From Planctomycetota bacterium (GTDB lineage Bacteria; Planctomycetota; UBA1135; GCA-002686595): a DNA stretch of 10,115 nucleotides. The DNA is taken from assembly GCA_029212955.1 (NCBI GenBank), contig JARGOW010000025.1, positions 4,297-14,411 of the forward strand, in the 5' to 3' direction. The position numbers and the translations under genes were made by a program. The notes under the pieces were generated by a model, which saw nothing but the letters and a program-made list of their open reading frames with translations, ran no database searches and was not told where the DNA came from. This document shows, piece by piece, positions 1 to 7,550 of the stretch (positions within the stretch are counted from its first letter, which is position 1; every line of letters begins with the position of its first letter).

Positions 1-182
1 AGAAACACACCCTTGCCACATCCCAATTCGATGGTGATAGGGCGATCGTTGCCGAATACCTGTTCGTGCCAGTGGCCGCGCAGTTCGGAATGGTCGGACT
101 CCTCCGCCTTCAATGTGGGTTCGAATACCCGGGGGAGTCCCTGATTGAGCTCCCACTTCTTTCGCTTGCCTAGCCGTGACAT
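1..182 (-). CDS. trmB: tRNA (guanine-N7-)-methyltransferase TrmB, N-terminal part (cut by window edge)
   Basis: The reverse strand from an ATG at 182-180 reads open to the window edge, giving the first 60 residues of a protein that continues outside. The visible part starts MSRLGKRKKWELNQGLPRVF, and near residues 50-60 it reads ITIELGCGKGVF. That is the glycine-rich SAM-binding motif I of TrmB, usually written as IEIGCGKG in this family, preceded by the usual W..VFGN..PI approach. The enzyme makes m7G46 in the variable loop of tRNAs in the cytoplasm. A GGAG lies about 12 nt upstream of the ATG, rather far for a normal ribosome binding site; the frame is also open upstream of this ATG, so a longer start is possible. 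The gene is divergent from the synthetase at 317 and probably unrelated to it. Other Rossmann methyltransferases share motif I, but the lead-in fits TrmB best. Most of the catalytic domain is not visible. Confidence 0.8.
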   Translation of the reverse strand, partial: MSRLGKRKKWELNQGLPRVFEPTLKAEESDHSELRGHWHEQVFGNDRPITIELGCGKGVF

Positions 183-316
183 GGCGGGAAGGTACTCCAG
201 ATTCCCCGGAACTGCACGCTCGCGAACCTGTTTTCACGGGGAATCCTTGGCCACCCTAGACGGTAGGATATCGGACGCTTCTCCCGCCGGTCCCAACCCC
301 ACATCCATCTCCACCA

Positions 317-3300
317 ATGCCGCCTGCGCTACCCCTCCTGCACGAATACTTCGAGCGCAGCGCAGCCCAGAATCCCGGTCGGGTAGCGCTGCGTATCCCA
401 GGGCCCCTGGGCAGCCATGGCCCGGATCGGGATCTGACCTACGCCCAATTGGATCGGCGGGCCAACGGCTTGGCCGCAGAAATCCGCCCCCACGAAATCG
501 TGGCTCTGGCCATTCCCCGCGATCAACCCGAATCCTACGTGGCCTTGCTAGCGATCCTCAAGGCCGGAGCGGCCTACACCTTTCTGGATCCGGCATTTCC
601 CCCTGAAAGGCAGGCCAAGATTCTCGCGGACTCCGGAGCAAGACTGGTTCTCGGCGGGACCACGAAGTTCGATGGTGTGAAAGTCCTTCCATCCGATCGC
701 TGGCCCACCGAAGCGCAACACGCTCCGGCCCTTCCGGACGGGGTTGGACCTGCCAGCCTCGCCTACGTCATCTACACGTCGGGCACGACCGGTGAACCGA
801 AAGGGGTCCTCATCGAGCACGCATCGATTTGCAATCTGATCGAAGGCGACATCGAGGCGTTTGCATTGGGACCCGACGCTCACATGGCCCAGGGATCCTC
901 CCTGGCCTATGACTCCTCCGTGGAGGAGATTTGGATGGCGTGGAGCGTAGGCGCCACCCTGGTGGTCATGCATGACGACGCGGCGCGCCTGGGCCCGGAT
1001 TTGGTCCCGTGGTTGCGTCAGCAACGCATCAGCATCCTGTGCCCCACGCCAACTTTGCTGCGTACCACAGGCGTTCAAAATCCAGCGACCGAATTGCCTG
1101 ACCTGAAGCTGATCTACATCGGAGGTGAAGCGCTCACCAAGGATCTTGTTGAACTTTGGGCCCCGTCCAAATGGCTGGAGAACGGCTATGGCCCAACCGA
1201 ATGCACGGTGACCGTGGTCCGGGGGAGAGCCCATCCGGGACAACCCATCACCATTGGCCGGCCGGTACCAGGGAACGAAGCCCACGTTCTTGATGCGCAA
1301 GGCCAAGCCGTTCCGGAAGGCCATGAAGGCGAATTGTGCGTGGCTGGCAAGGGCCTGGCGCGGGGTTACCACCAACGCGAAACGCTCACCGCTGAAAGGT
1401 TTGAACAGCACCCGCTCTTGGGCCGGATCTACCACACGGGGGATCTGGTAAGGCGCGATGGCGACGGGAATCTGCACTACCTCGGCCGTATGGACAGCCA
1501 GGTAAAGCTGCGGGGCTATCGCATCGAATTGCAGGAGGTGGAGTCCCACTTGCAAAGCATTGTTGGGATCCGCGAATGTGCCTGCGTCATCGTTGGCCAG
1601 GGGTCTTCGGCCCTACTTGTGGCCCTTGCTGTGCCAAACGCGGAACCCATGGAGATGCAGGCCGTGCAGGAACCACTCCGCGATCAAGTTCCCGGGTACA
1701 TGGTCCCTGCGCGGATTCTTTGGGTGGAATCCTTGCCCACCGGTGTTTCCGGAAAACTGGATCGGCGAGCGGTGGCAGACCTGGCCAACCGAGGTTTGGC
1801 CGGGGCGCACCCATCCGCAGCATCCACCCTGCCTGAGGACGCTTCGGACCTGGAGCGCATCCTGCTGGGAGCCTTCGCTGCGGTTTTGGTTCCCGGCATC
1901 GCCCCGGGGCTTCGTTCCGACTTCTTTTTGGACCTGGGAGGTGATTCTCTCAGCGCGGCCACCTTGATTTCGGACCTGCGACGCAATCCGGAAACCGCCC
2001 GGTTGACCGTGCGCCATGTGTACGAGTTCCGCACGGTCGCAGGGCTTGCCGAGTGCCTCCAGAATGCCAAGCGCGCAAGCCTGGAAACGGAACCCGATCG
2101 GTTTGGCGACCTGCCCCCCGCGTCCACATTGAATCCGGCATGGGCCACGCTCTTCCAGTCCCTTTGGCTTGGGGCTTCTGCGCTATTGCTTCTTGGGGTG
2201 TTGTATGCCATCGCCTTCTGGGCCGTCCCCAATCTATTCCTGGGCTGGGGACTGTGGCCCACTTCGATTGGACTCGCCCTGGCCTTGCCCCTGCTGCCCT
2301 GGCTCTGGTTGATCCCTTCGATCCTCCTGACAAACCGGGTCAAGCGCACGCTCATCGGACAATACCGGCCGGGCCAGGTTCCCGCGTGGAGCGCAGAGCA
2401 TGTGCGACATTGGATCGTGCAACGCGTTTCAGCCACGATTCCGTGGGGCCACCTGCAAGGAACCGTTTGGCACGCAAGCGTCTTGCGTTCCTTGGGAGCG
2501 AAAATTGGAAAGGACGTTCACCTTCACCGTGGCGTGGGATTCCCATTGGGCGGGTGGGATCTTTTGGATATCGGCGAGGGCGTCACGCTTTGCCAGGATG
2601 CGGGAGTGCGACCCGTGGAGTGGCACCGGGGACACTTGATCCTGGATCACATCCACATCGCATCCCACTGCACCGTGGGCGTTCGCGCGGGCTTGTCGCC
2701 CGGGTCGCGCATGGAAACCGGATCGGTTCTGGCCGATCACGGTTGGCTACCGGGGAACAAAGTCGCTGGCGCCGATCAGTTGTGGGATGGCATTCCTGCC
2801 AAGCCATTGGGGCCTGCGCCCCCCGCGCCCCCGAGCCAGGGTCACGCGCTTGGGCCCCACGCCCATGGGATCCGATACGTATTGGCTCGAGCGGCACTGT
2901 CCTTTGGACTCGCCCTCCCTTGGCTCTTGGCCCTAGCGGGCTTCCTTTGGTTTGATCAATGGTCGAGCGATGGTGCGCTGGATTGGCTGTACGGGAATCC
3001 CTTGAGCGATGCCGTCCTGTGGATGGGGATCGCCGCTGCGATGGTGCCTGTGACACTGCTCTCGCGCGCATTCGCCGTGCGTGCTTTGGGACCGATTCCC
3101 GAGGGCACATTTCCCCTGCGAAGTTGGCCTGCGATCAAGGCTTGGATCAAGGCCGAGCAAGTCCAGCGCGCAGGGCGTTGGATCTCGGGTTCCCTCTTCT
3201 GGCCCTGGTGGCTGCGTGCCTGCGGCATGCACGTTGGCCGAAACAGCGAGATCAGCACCATCATCGATTGCGTGCCGGAACGGATCTCCATCGGGCAAGA

Positions 3301-4255
3301 AACCTTTTTCGCCGACGGGATTTACCTGGCCCCACCCAAACTCTACCGGGGCACTTTGACCGTTTCCGACACGGCCCTGGGTGAGGGTACCTTCTTGGGA
3401 AACCATGCGGTCATCCCTTCGGGGCTTCGGTTGCCTGACGACATCCTGTTGGGGGTCTGCACGGTGGCCGACGGCCAACAGATCCGTGAAGGAACCTCTT
3501 GGTTTGGACATCCAAGCTTTGAGCTTCCCCGCCGGCAGTTGGTCGAAATGCATCGCGGCTTGACCCACGATCCCGGTCCCTTGCGCTTTATGCGCCGTTT
3601 CCTTTGGGAGGCTGCCCGCTTCACACTCCCTGCCATTCCCGTCGTGTTGGGGCTGGCCTGGCTCCAATGGGTTTCCTCGGCGGTCGATGGTCAGTCCATG
3701 GAAGTCCAACAATGGGTGCAGTACGCGGGCATCACTTTGGGTTTGGGTGCCTCCCTCCCCCTATTCGTGCTGGCACTCAAGTGGTTGTTGCTCGGCAAGG
3801 TTCGCCCAGGCCAGCATGGCCTTTGGTCCGGCTGGTGCTGTCGCTGGGATTTCCTTTACGTTTGTTGGAACCTCTATGCCCGGCCCGTTCTCTCGGCTTT
3901 GGAAGGTACGACCCTATTGGCCTGGTACCTGCGCGCCATGGGCTCCAAGATCGGCAAGCGCGTGGTGCTCGGTGGAGCCTTTGCCCAAGTGGTGGACCCG
4001 GACATGCTGCACTTTGAGGACGGCGCCACGGTCTCCGGCATATTCCAAGCTCACACTTTCGAGGACCGGGTTCTCAAAATCGCGCCCCTCCACCTGCGCA
4101 AGGACTCCACCCTGTGCGCCTCGGCCCTGATGTTTTACGGTGCGGATCTGGGCGAAGACGCAAGCGTGGCGCCCCAGAGCGTGATCATGAAGGAGGAACA
4201 CCTCACCCCAGGACAACGCTATGCGGGAAGTCCCTGCCAGCCCGGGGGAAGCTGA
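317..4255 (+). CDS. Pls/PosA-type membrane NRPS (A-T-three tandem LbH/TM units), putative homopoly(amino acid) synthetase
   Basis: This 1312-residue protein has the architecture of epsilon-poly-L-lysine synthetase (Pls), which is of nearly the same size. Residues about 10-480 are an adenylation domain: core motif YTSGTTGEPKGV at 153-164, YGPTE at 291-295, YHTGDL, then GRMDSQVKLRGYRIE, and the A10 lysine K480 in SGKLDRR. Residues about 510-580 are a carrier domain with GGDSL; S544 should carry phosphopantetheine. From residue 606 there are three units, each with two likely membrane helices followed by a hexapeptide/left-handed beta-helix domain: helices near 616-637 and 650-671, 860-878 and 899-916, 1102-1121 and 1137-1159. 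A Pro-rich linker separates units 1 and 2. There is no condensation or thioesterase domain; in Pls the C-terminal units form the isopeptide bonds between free and carrier-bound amino acid. Expected product: a short cationic homopolymer made at the membrane. Start at 317 is chosen because LLHEYFERSAAQNPGRVAL is the normal A-domain opening; no Shine-Dalgarno is seen. Family assignment is strong, substrate inferred. Confidence 0.9.
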   Translation: MPPALPLLHEYFERSAAQNPGRVALRIPGPLGSHGPDRDLTYAQLDRRANGLAAEIRPHEIVALAIPRDQPESYVALLAILKAGAAYTFLDPAFPPERQAKILADSGARLVLGGTTKFDGVKVLPSDRWPTEAQHAPALPDGVGPASLAYVIYTSGTTGEPKGVLIEHASICNLIEGDIEAFALGPDAHMAQGSSLAYDSSVEEIWMAWSVGATLVVMHDDAARLGPDLVPWLRQQRISILCPTPTLLRTTGVQNPATELPDLKLIYIGGEALTKDLVELWAPSKWLENGYGPTECTVTVVRGRAHPGQPITIGRPVPGNEAHVLDAQGQAVPEGHEGELCVAGKGLARGYHQRETLTAERFEQHPLLGRIYHTGDLVRRDGDGNLHYLGRMDSQVKLRGYRIELQEVESHLQSIVGIRECACVIVGQGSSALLVALAVPNAEPMEMQAVQEPLRDQVPGYMVPARILWVESLPTGVSGKLDRRAVADLANRGLAGAHPSAASTLPEDASDLERILLGAFAAVLVPGIAPGLRSDFFLDLGGDSLSAATLISDLRRNPETARLTVRHVYEFRTVAGLAECLQNAKRASLETEPDRFGDLPPASTLNPAWATLFQSLWLGASALLLLGVLYAIAFWAVPNLFLGWGLWPTSIGLALALPLLPWLWLIPSILLTNRVKRTLIGQYRPGQVPAWSAEHVRHWIVQRVSATIPWGHLQGTVWHASVLRSLGAKIGKDVHLHRGVGFPLGGWDLLDIGEGVTLCQDAGVRPVEWHRGHLILDHIHIASHCTVGVRAGLSPGSRMETGSVLADHGWLPGNKVAGADQLWDGIPAKPLGPAPPAPPSQGHALGPHAHGIRYVLARAALSFGLALPWLLALAGFLWFDQWSSDGALDWLYGNPLSDAVLWMGIAAAMVPVTLLSRAFAVRALGPIPEGTFPLRSWPAIKAWIKAEQVQRAGRWISGSLFWPWWLRACGMHVGRNSEISTIIDCVPERISIGQETFFADGIYLAPPKLYRGTLTVSDTALGEGTFLGNHAVIPSGLRLPDDILLGVCTVADGQQIREGTSWFGHPSFELPRRQLVEMHRGLTHDPGPLRFMRRFLWEAARFTLPAIPVVLGLAWLQWVSSAVDGQSMEVQQWVQYAGITLGLGASLPLFVLALKWLLLGKVRPGQHGLWSGWCCRWDFLYVCWNLYARPVLSALEGTTLLAWYLRAMGSKIGKRVVLGGAFAQVVDPDMLHFEDGATVSGIFQAHTFEDRVLKIAPLHLRKDSTLCASALMFYGADLGEDASVAPQSVIMKEEHLTPGQRYAGSPCQPGGS

Positions 4256-4310
4256 GCGAAAGCCCGGGCCGGGTCTGGGTCCGCGCCGGCTTCCCGGTTA
4301 GGCTGCTGCC

Positions 4311-6107
4311 ATGTCAAGCACCCCGGAACTGTCGCCCCTGCGACGATTGTTGGCCTATGCCACGCCCCACCGGGGCCGTATTCGAAAAGCCTCCTTCTAT
4401 TCGGTGGCCAACAAGGTCTTCGACCTGGCACCCCCCGCCCTGATCGGCATGGCGGTGGACGTGGTCGTGGAACGCGAACAATCCTGGTTGGCCCGCATGG
4501 GATACGAGGACATCGTGACGCAGCTCACGATCCTCTCCGTACTGACCTTTGTCATCTGGGCTGCGGAATCCGCCTTCGAATACATGTACAAGGTTGCTTG
4601 GCGCAACCTTGCGCAGGACCTTCAACACGACCTGCGTTTGGACGCCTACGGGCACGTGCAAAAAATGGAACTGGCCTACTTCGAAGACCGCTCCAGCGGT
4701 GGTTTGATGTCGGTGCTCAACGATGATGTGAATCAGCTGGAGCGTTTCCTGGACAACGGCGCTAACGAATTGCTCCAGGTCACGACCACCATCCTGGTCA
4801 TCGGTGGCGCGTTCTTTTGGCTCGCCCCCGAAGTCGCTTGGATGAGCGTCTTGCCCATGCCCTTCATCCTGTGGGGTTCGATCCTTTTCCAAAGGCGATT
4901 GGCCCCCCGTTATGCGAAGGTCCGTGAGGAGGTCGGCCAACTCAACGGGGATCTGGCTGGCAATCTAGGTGGAATCGCCACCATCAAGAGTTTCACGGCC
5001 GAAGCCCGCGAGTGCCAGCGCATCGACGAACGCAGCCACGACTACCGCAAGGCCAATGCCAGCGCCATCGCGCTGAGCTCCGCCTTCTCGCCCCTGATCC
5101 GCATGGTGATCCTGGTCGGGTTTACCGCCACCCTGGCCTTCGGTGGATACCAGGCCGCCACCGATCAATTGGCCGTGGGCGCCTACAGTGTCATGGTCTT
5201 CTTCACCCAACGGCTGCTATGGCCCCTGACCAGCTTGGGCAACACCTTCGACCTGTACCAACGCGCGATGGCCTCCACCACGCGCATTCTGGACTTGCTC
5301 GACATGCGCCCCGCCATCCAATCGGGCACCCAGCCCATAGCGGCCGACCAACTCCAAGGACGCCTGCGATTCGAGGATGTGGACTTCCATTACTCCAACG
5401 GCTTCCACGGCATCAAATCCATGGACTTGGATTTTGCAGCCGGACAAACCACCGCCCTTGTGGGGTCCACCGGCGCTGGAAAAAGTACGATCATCAAACT
5501 CCTACTGCGCTTCTATGACCCCACGGGTGGCGTGATCACTTTGGACGGCAAGGACCTGCGCCGCCTCAACCTGCAGGACCTTCGCAAGTCCATCGGTTTG
5601 GTCAGCCAGGAGGTGTTCCTATTCCACGGCAGCGTGCGAGAGAACATTGCCTACGGGCGACCCGATGCCACCCAGGAAGAAGTGGAAGCCGCCGCCGCCG
5701 CGGCCGAGGCCGATGAGTTCATCCAGGAGCTGCCCCAGGGCTACGACACGATCGTGGGCGAGCGGGGTCAGAAGCTGTGGGGTGGAAAACGCCCACGACT
5801 CTCCATCGCCCGCGCCGTACTCAAGGATCCGCCGATCCTGATCCTGGACGAAGCCACCTCAGCCGTGGACAACGAAACCGAAGCGGCCATTCAGCGCTCG
5901 ATGCAACGCATCGCCGTGGGACGCACCACGATTGTGATCGCCCACCGCCTGTCGACCATTCGCAACGCCCAGCGCATCTACGTGCTTGAGACCGGTCAAG
6001 TGCTCGAGCAAGGAACCCACGACGAATTGATCGACAAAGGCGACCTCTACTCTGCGCTCTGGCGCGTGCAAACGGGGTCAGCCCTGGGTCAACAGCCCTG
6101 TTCATGA
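4311..6107 (+). CDS. ABC exporter half-transporter (MsbA-like TMD-NBD) with aberrant signature motif
   Basis: The 598-residue protein has the usual size and order of a type IV (MsbA/Sav1866-like) exporter that works as a dimer in the inner membrane: a six-helix domain over about residues 20-330 and an ATPase domain over about 345-590. Visible ATPase motifs are Walker A GSTGAGKST (385-393), the Q-loop in LVSQEVFLF (Q433), Walker B ILILDEATS (D513, E514), the D-loop SAVDNE and the H-loop AHRLST (H545). The signature that should read LSGGQRQRL instead reads LWGGKRPRL (489-497). It follows the synthetase by 55 bp and precedes the metallopeptidase by 3 bp, so it is probably co-transcribed, and the synthetase product is its most likely cargo (inferred). 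Lipid or drug export is possible, since half-transporters of this class cannot be assigned by sequence alone. The ATG has only a weak TTAGG about 8 nt upstream. Confidence 0.9.
   Translation: MSSTPELSPLRRLLAYATPHRGRIRKASFYSVANKVFDLAPPALIGMAVDVVVEREQSWLARMGYEDIVTQLTILSVLTFVIWAAESAFEYMYKVAWRNLAQDLQHDLRLDAYGHVQKMELAYFEDRSSGGLMSVLNDDVNQLERFLDNGANELLQVTTTILVIGGAFFWLAPEVAWMSVLPMPFILWGSILFQRRLAPRYAKVREEVGQLNGDLAGNLGGIATIKSFTAEARECQRIDERSHDYRKANASAIALSSAFSPLIRMVILVGFTATLAFGGYQAATDQLAVGAYSVMVFFTQRLLWPLTSLGNTFDLYQRAMASTTRILDLLDMRPAIQSGTQPIAADQLQGRLRFEDVDFHYSNGFHGIKSMDLDFAAGQTTALVGSTGAGKSTIIKLLLRFYDPTGGVITLDGKDLRRLNLQDLRKSIGLVSQEVFLFHGSVRENIAYGRPDATQEEVEAAAAAAEADEFIQELPQGYDTIVGERGQKLWGGKRPRLSIARAVLKDPPILILDEATSAVDNETEAAIQRSMQRIAVGRTTIVIAHRLSTIRNAQRIYVLETGQVLEQGTHDELIDKGDLYSALWRVQTGSALGQQPCS
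5775..5801 (+). other. Non-canonical ABC signature motif (LWGGKRPRL instead of LSGGQRQRL)
   Basis: The codons are CTG TGG GGT GGA AAA CGC CCA CGA CTC. Each of the three deviant codons is one base from the canonical one: TGG from TCG (Ser), AAA from CAA (Gln), CCA from CAA (Gln). The flanking residues (GERGQK before, SIARAVL after) are normal. In known ABC ATPases the signature serine contacts the ATP gamma-phosphate across the dimer, so in a homodimer both sites would be affected. It is either a real degenerate site or a cluster of base-call errors. Confidence 0.85.
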
Positions 6108-6110
6108 GCT

Positions 6111-7334
6111 ATGTCTAGCCGGTACAAGAGCGCCGCCCTCATCCTGATTCCCGTCCTGGTCGTCGGTTCGCTCTGGGCCCTGAACCGGTTTGGAGGTCAG
6201 GGTGGAGACATCCGTGGCAGCAATGGCCTTGGAAACTCACCGCCCCCGGTCGAAACGCTTCCCGCACCGGCAAGCATTCCGACGACAGACAAGCAAGCAG
6301 ATCCGCTCCCCTCCGACGGCAGCATGCAGGCACCTGCACCCGGCATCGGCAAGCAACTCAACGATCAAAACCGCGCAGCGATCGGCTTGCTCAACGAAAA
6401 GCGGTACGCCGAAGCGGAGTCCCTGTTTCGCAAATGCCTGGAGGCCGACCCCGACGAATCCGCCTTCGCCTTCAACCTGGCCGAGTGCCTGGTGCGCCGC
6501 GCCCTGGCCGAATTCGACGCCAAGCCCAAGCCCTCCTTTGAGGCCCTGCTCGAGGCCATAACCCTTGCGCCACACCGCGAAGACCTGATCGGATTGCGCG
6601 ACCGCTGGTCCAAGATCCTCGATGCGCAAAAGGACTTTGCGGAAGACCAAAGCTTGCACTTTGTCCTGCAATACGACGGCGCGCGCGATGAATTGCTCTC
6701 CCAGGGATACCTGGATGTTCTCCAGGATCTGGAAGCCGCCTACCAGGACTACGGTGAATTCTTCGACATCTTCCCCGTGGAAGCGGGTCGCGCCAAATTT
6801 GCCGTAGTGCTGTATGACCGGGAAGCTTTCGACACGGTCACAGGCATCGGCGAATGGGCTGGCGGAGCCTACGACGGAACCATTCGCGTCCCCGTCCGCA
6901 ACTTCCAAAGGGACCGCGCACGCATCCGGGAAACCCTGCGCCATGAGCTTGTACACGCGTTCATTGAAGAGGTCGGCGGAAAGAAGGTCCCAGGTTGGCT
7001 CAACGAGGGTTTGGCCCAATACCTGAGCCCGGAACACGACGGAGCCCGGGCCACGGAGGTTCAGTCCGCGCTCAACCGCATGCGGGGCAAGACTCCCCTG
7101 GCCTTCGAAACCCTAACGGGAACCCTCGCTGGATTGAGCGGCACCGAGACGATTCGCATGGCCTACGATCAATCCCTAGGGCTCACGAACTGGATCGCCT
7201 ACCACTACGGCGAGCGCACCCTGGTGCCCATGATCACCGATTGTAAAAACGGCAAGACCCCCGCCGAGTCCTTTCAGCGACAGCTCAACTTCGCCCTGAG
7301 CGCCGCCACACAGGATTTTCTGGACAGTCTTTGA
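6111..7334 (+). CDS. Membrane-anchored HExxH zinc metallopeptidase (peptidase MA-like/gluzincin) with TPR-like segment
   Basis: The 407-residue protein starts with a basic stretch and one hydrophobic helix (about residues 6-24, SAALILIPVLVVGSLWAL), most likely an uncleaved signal anchor that places the rest outside the cytoplasm. A Pro-rich linker follows (about 40-80), then an Ala/Leu/Glu-rich TPR-like helical segment (about 83-165) typical of proteins with this arrangement. The catalytic part has RHELVH (H278, E279, H282) followed by WLNEGLAQYL with E299, the second glutamate of gluzincin zinc peptidases; the spacing and NEGLA match the peptidase MA family. Its start lies 3 bp after the exporter stop, which indicates translational coupling in one operon. 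It could trim or degrade the polymer made by the synthetase, by analogy with the membrane-bound zinc peptidases that degrade poly-lysine in Streptomyces, or act on cell-surface proteins. That role is inference; the zinc-peptidase call is firm. Confidence 0.82.
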   Translation: MSSRYKSAALILIPVLVVGSLWALNRFGGQGGDIRGSNGLGNSPPPVETLPAPASIPTTDKQADPLPSDGSMQAPAPGIGKQLNDQNRAAIGLLNEKRYAEAESLFRKCLEADPDESAFAFNLAECLVRRALAEFDAKPKPSFEALLEAITLAPHREDLIGLRDRWSKILDAQKDFAEDQSLHFVLQYDGARDELLSQGYLDVLQDLEAAYQDYGEFFDIFPVEAGRAKFAVVLYDREAFDTVTGIGEWAGGAYDGTIRVPVRNFQRDRARIRETLRHELVHAFIEEVGGKKVPGWLNEGLAQYLSPEHDGARATEVQSALNRMRGKTPLAFETLTGTLAGLSGTETIRMAYDQSLGLTNWIAYHYGERTLVPMITDCKNGKTPAESFQRQLNFALSAATQDFLDSL

Positions 7335-7345
7335 CCCCTCGGGGA

Positions 7346-7403
7346 TTGGGGTGGGTAGAAGGGGGTCGAAGGCCAGCGCTTGCCCCGGTGCAAGCCACCC
7401 CAA
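7346..7403. repeat. Nested inverted repeats in the gap after the metallopeptidase gene (possible weak terminator)
   Basis: A perfect 9-bp inverted repeat, TTGGGGTGG at 7346-7354 and CCACCCCAA at 7395-7403, encloses about 40 nt. Just inside its right arm is a 6-bp hairpin, GCTTGC at 7378-7383 and GCAAGC at 7390-7395, with the loop CCCGGT; the two structures share base 7395. A small CCCC-TC-GGGG lies at 7335-7344, directly after the stop codon. No T-run follows, so an intrinsic terminator of the usual type is not supported; it may be an mRNA 3'-end structure or chance in G-rich sequence. Confidence 0.4.
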
Positions 7404-7550
7404 CCAGCAAATCGTCTCAGGATTAGAATCCAACCTTCTCCTCTGCTACGGCGCCAATTTGGGGCAGCATCGCTGCTAGAATCTCGCTGCCCTCTCCCAT
7501 CTTCAAACGATAGCTCTCCATAAGCAATCCACCGGATTGCCCCCATCCCC

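Noticed and set aside
183..316. Possible divergent promoter between trmB and the synthetase
   Set aside because: TTGGCC at 247-252 and TAGGAT at 264-269 are only 11 bp apart; no well-spaced pair was found on either strand.
548..1555. Long minus-strand open frame (335 codons) opposite the adenylation domain
   Set aside because: It mirrors the codon bias of the plus-strand synthetase, shows no recognisable domain, and the plus-strand frame holds all the A-domain motifs.
1684..2955. Several open frames on both strands over the carrier and first membrane unit (for example 1684-2436 minus and 2053-2955 plus)
   Set aside because: Their translations are Arg/Pro/Gly-rich and low in domain signal, as expected from shadow frames of a GC-rich gene; the synthetase reads through without a break.
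7424..7482. Two TAGAAT hexamers (7424-7429 and 7477-7482) as -10 boxes for the beta-helix gene
   Set aside because: Neither has a convincing -35 hexamer at 16-18 bp spacing, so I do not call a promoter.
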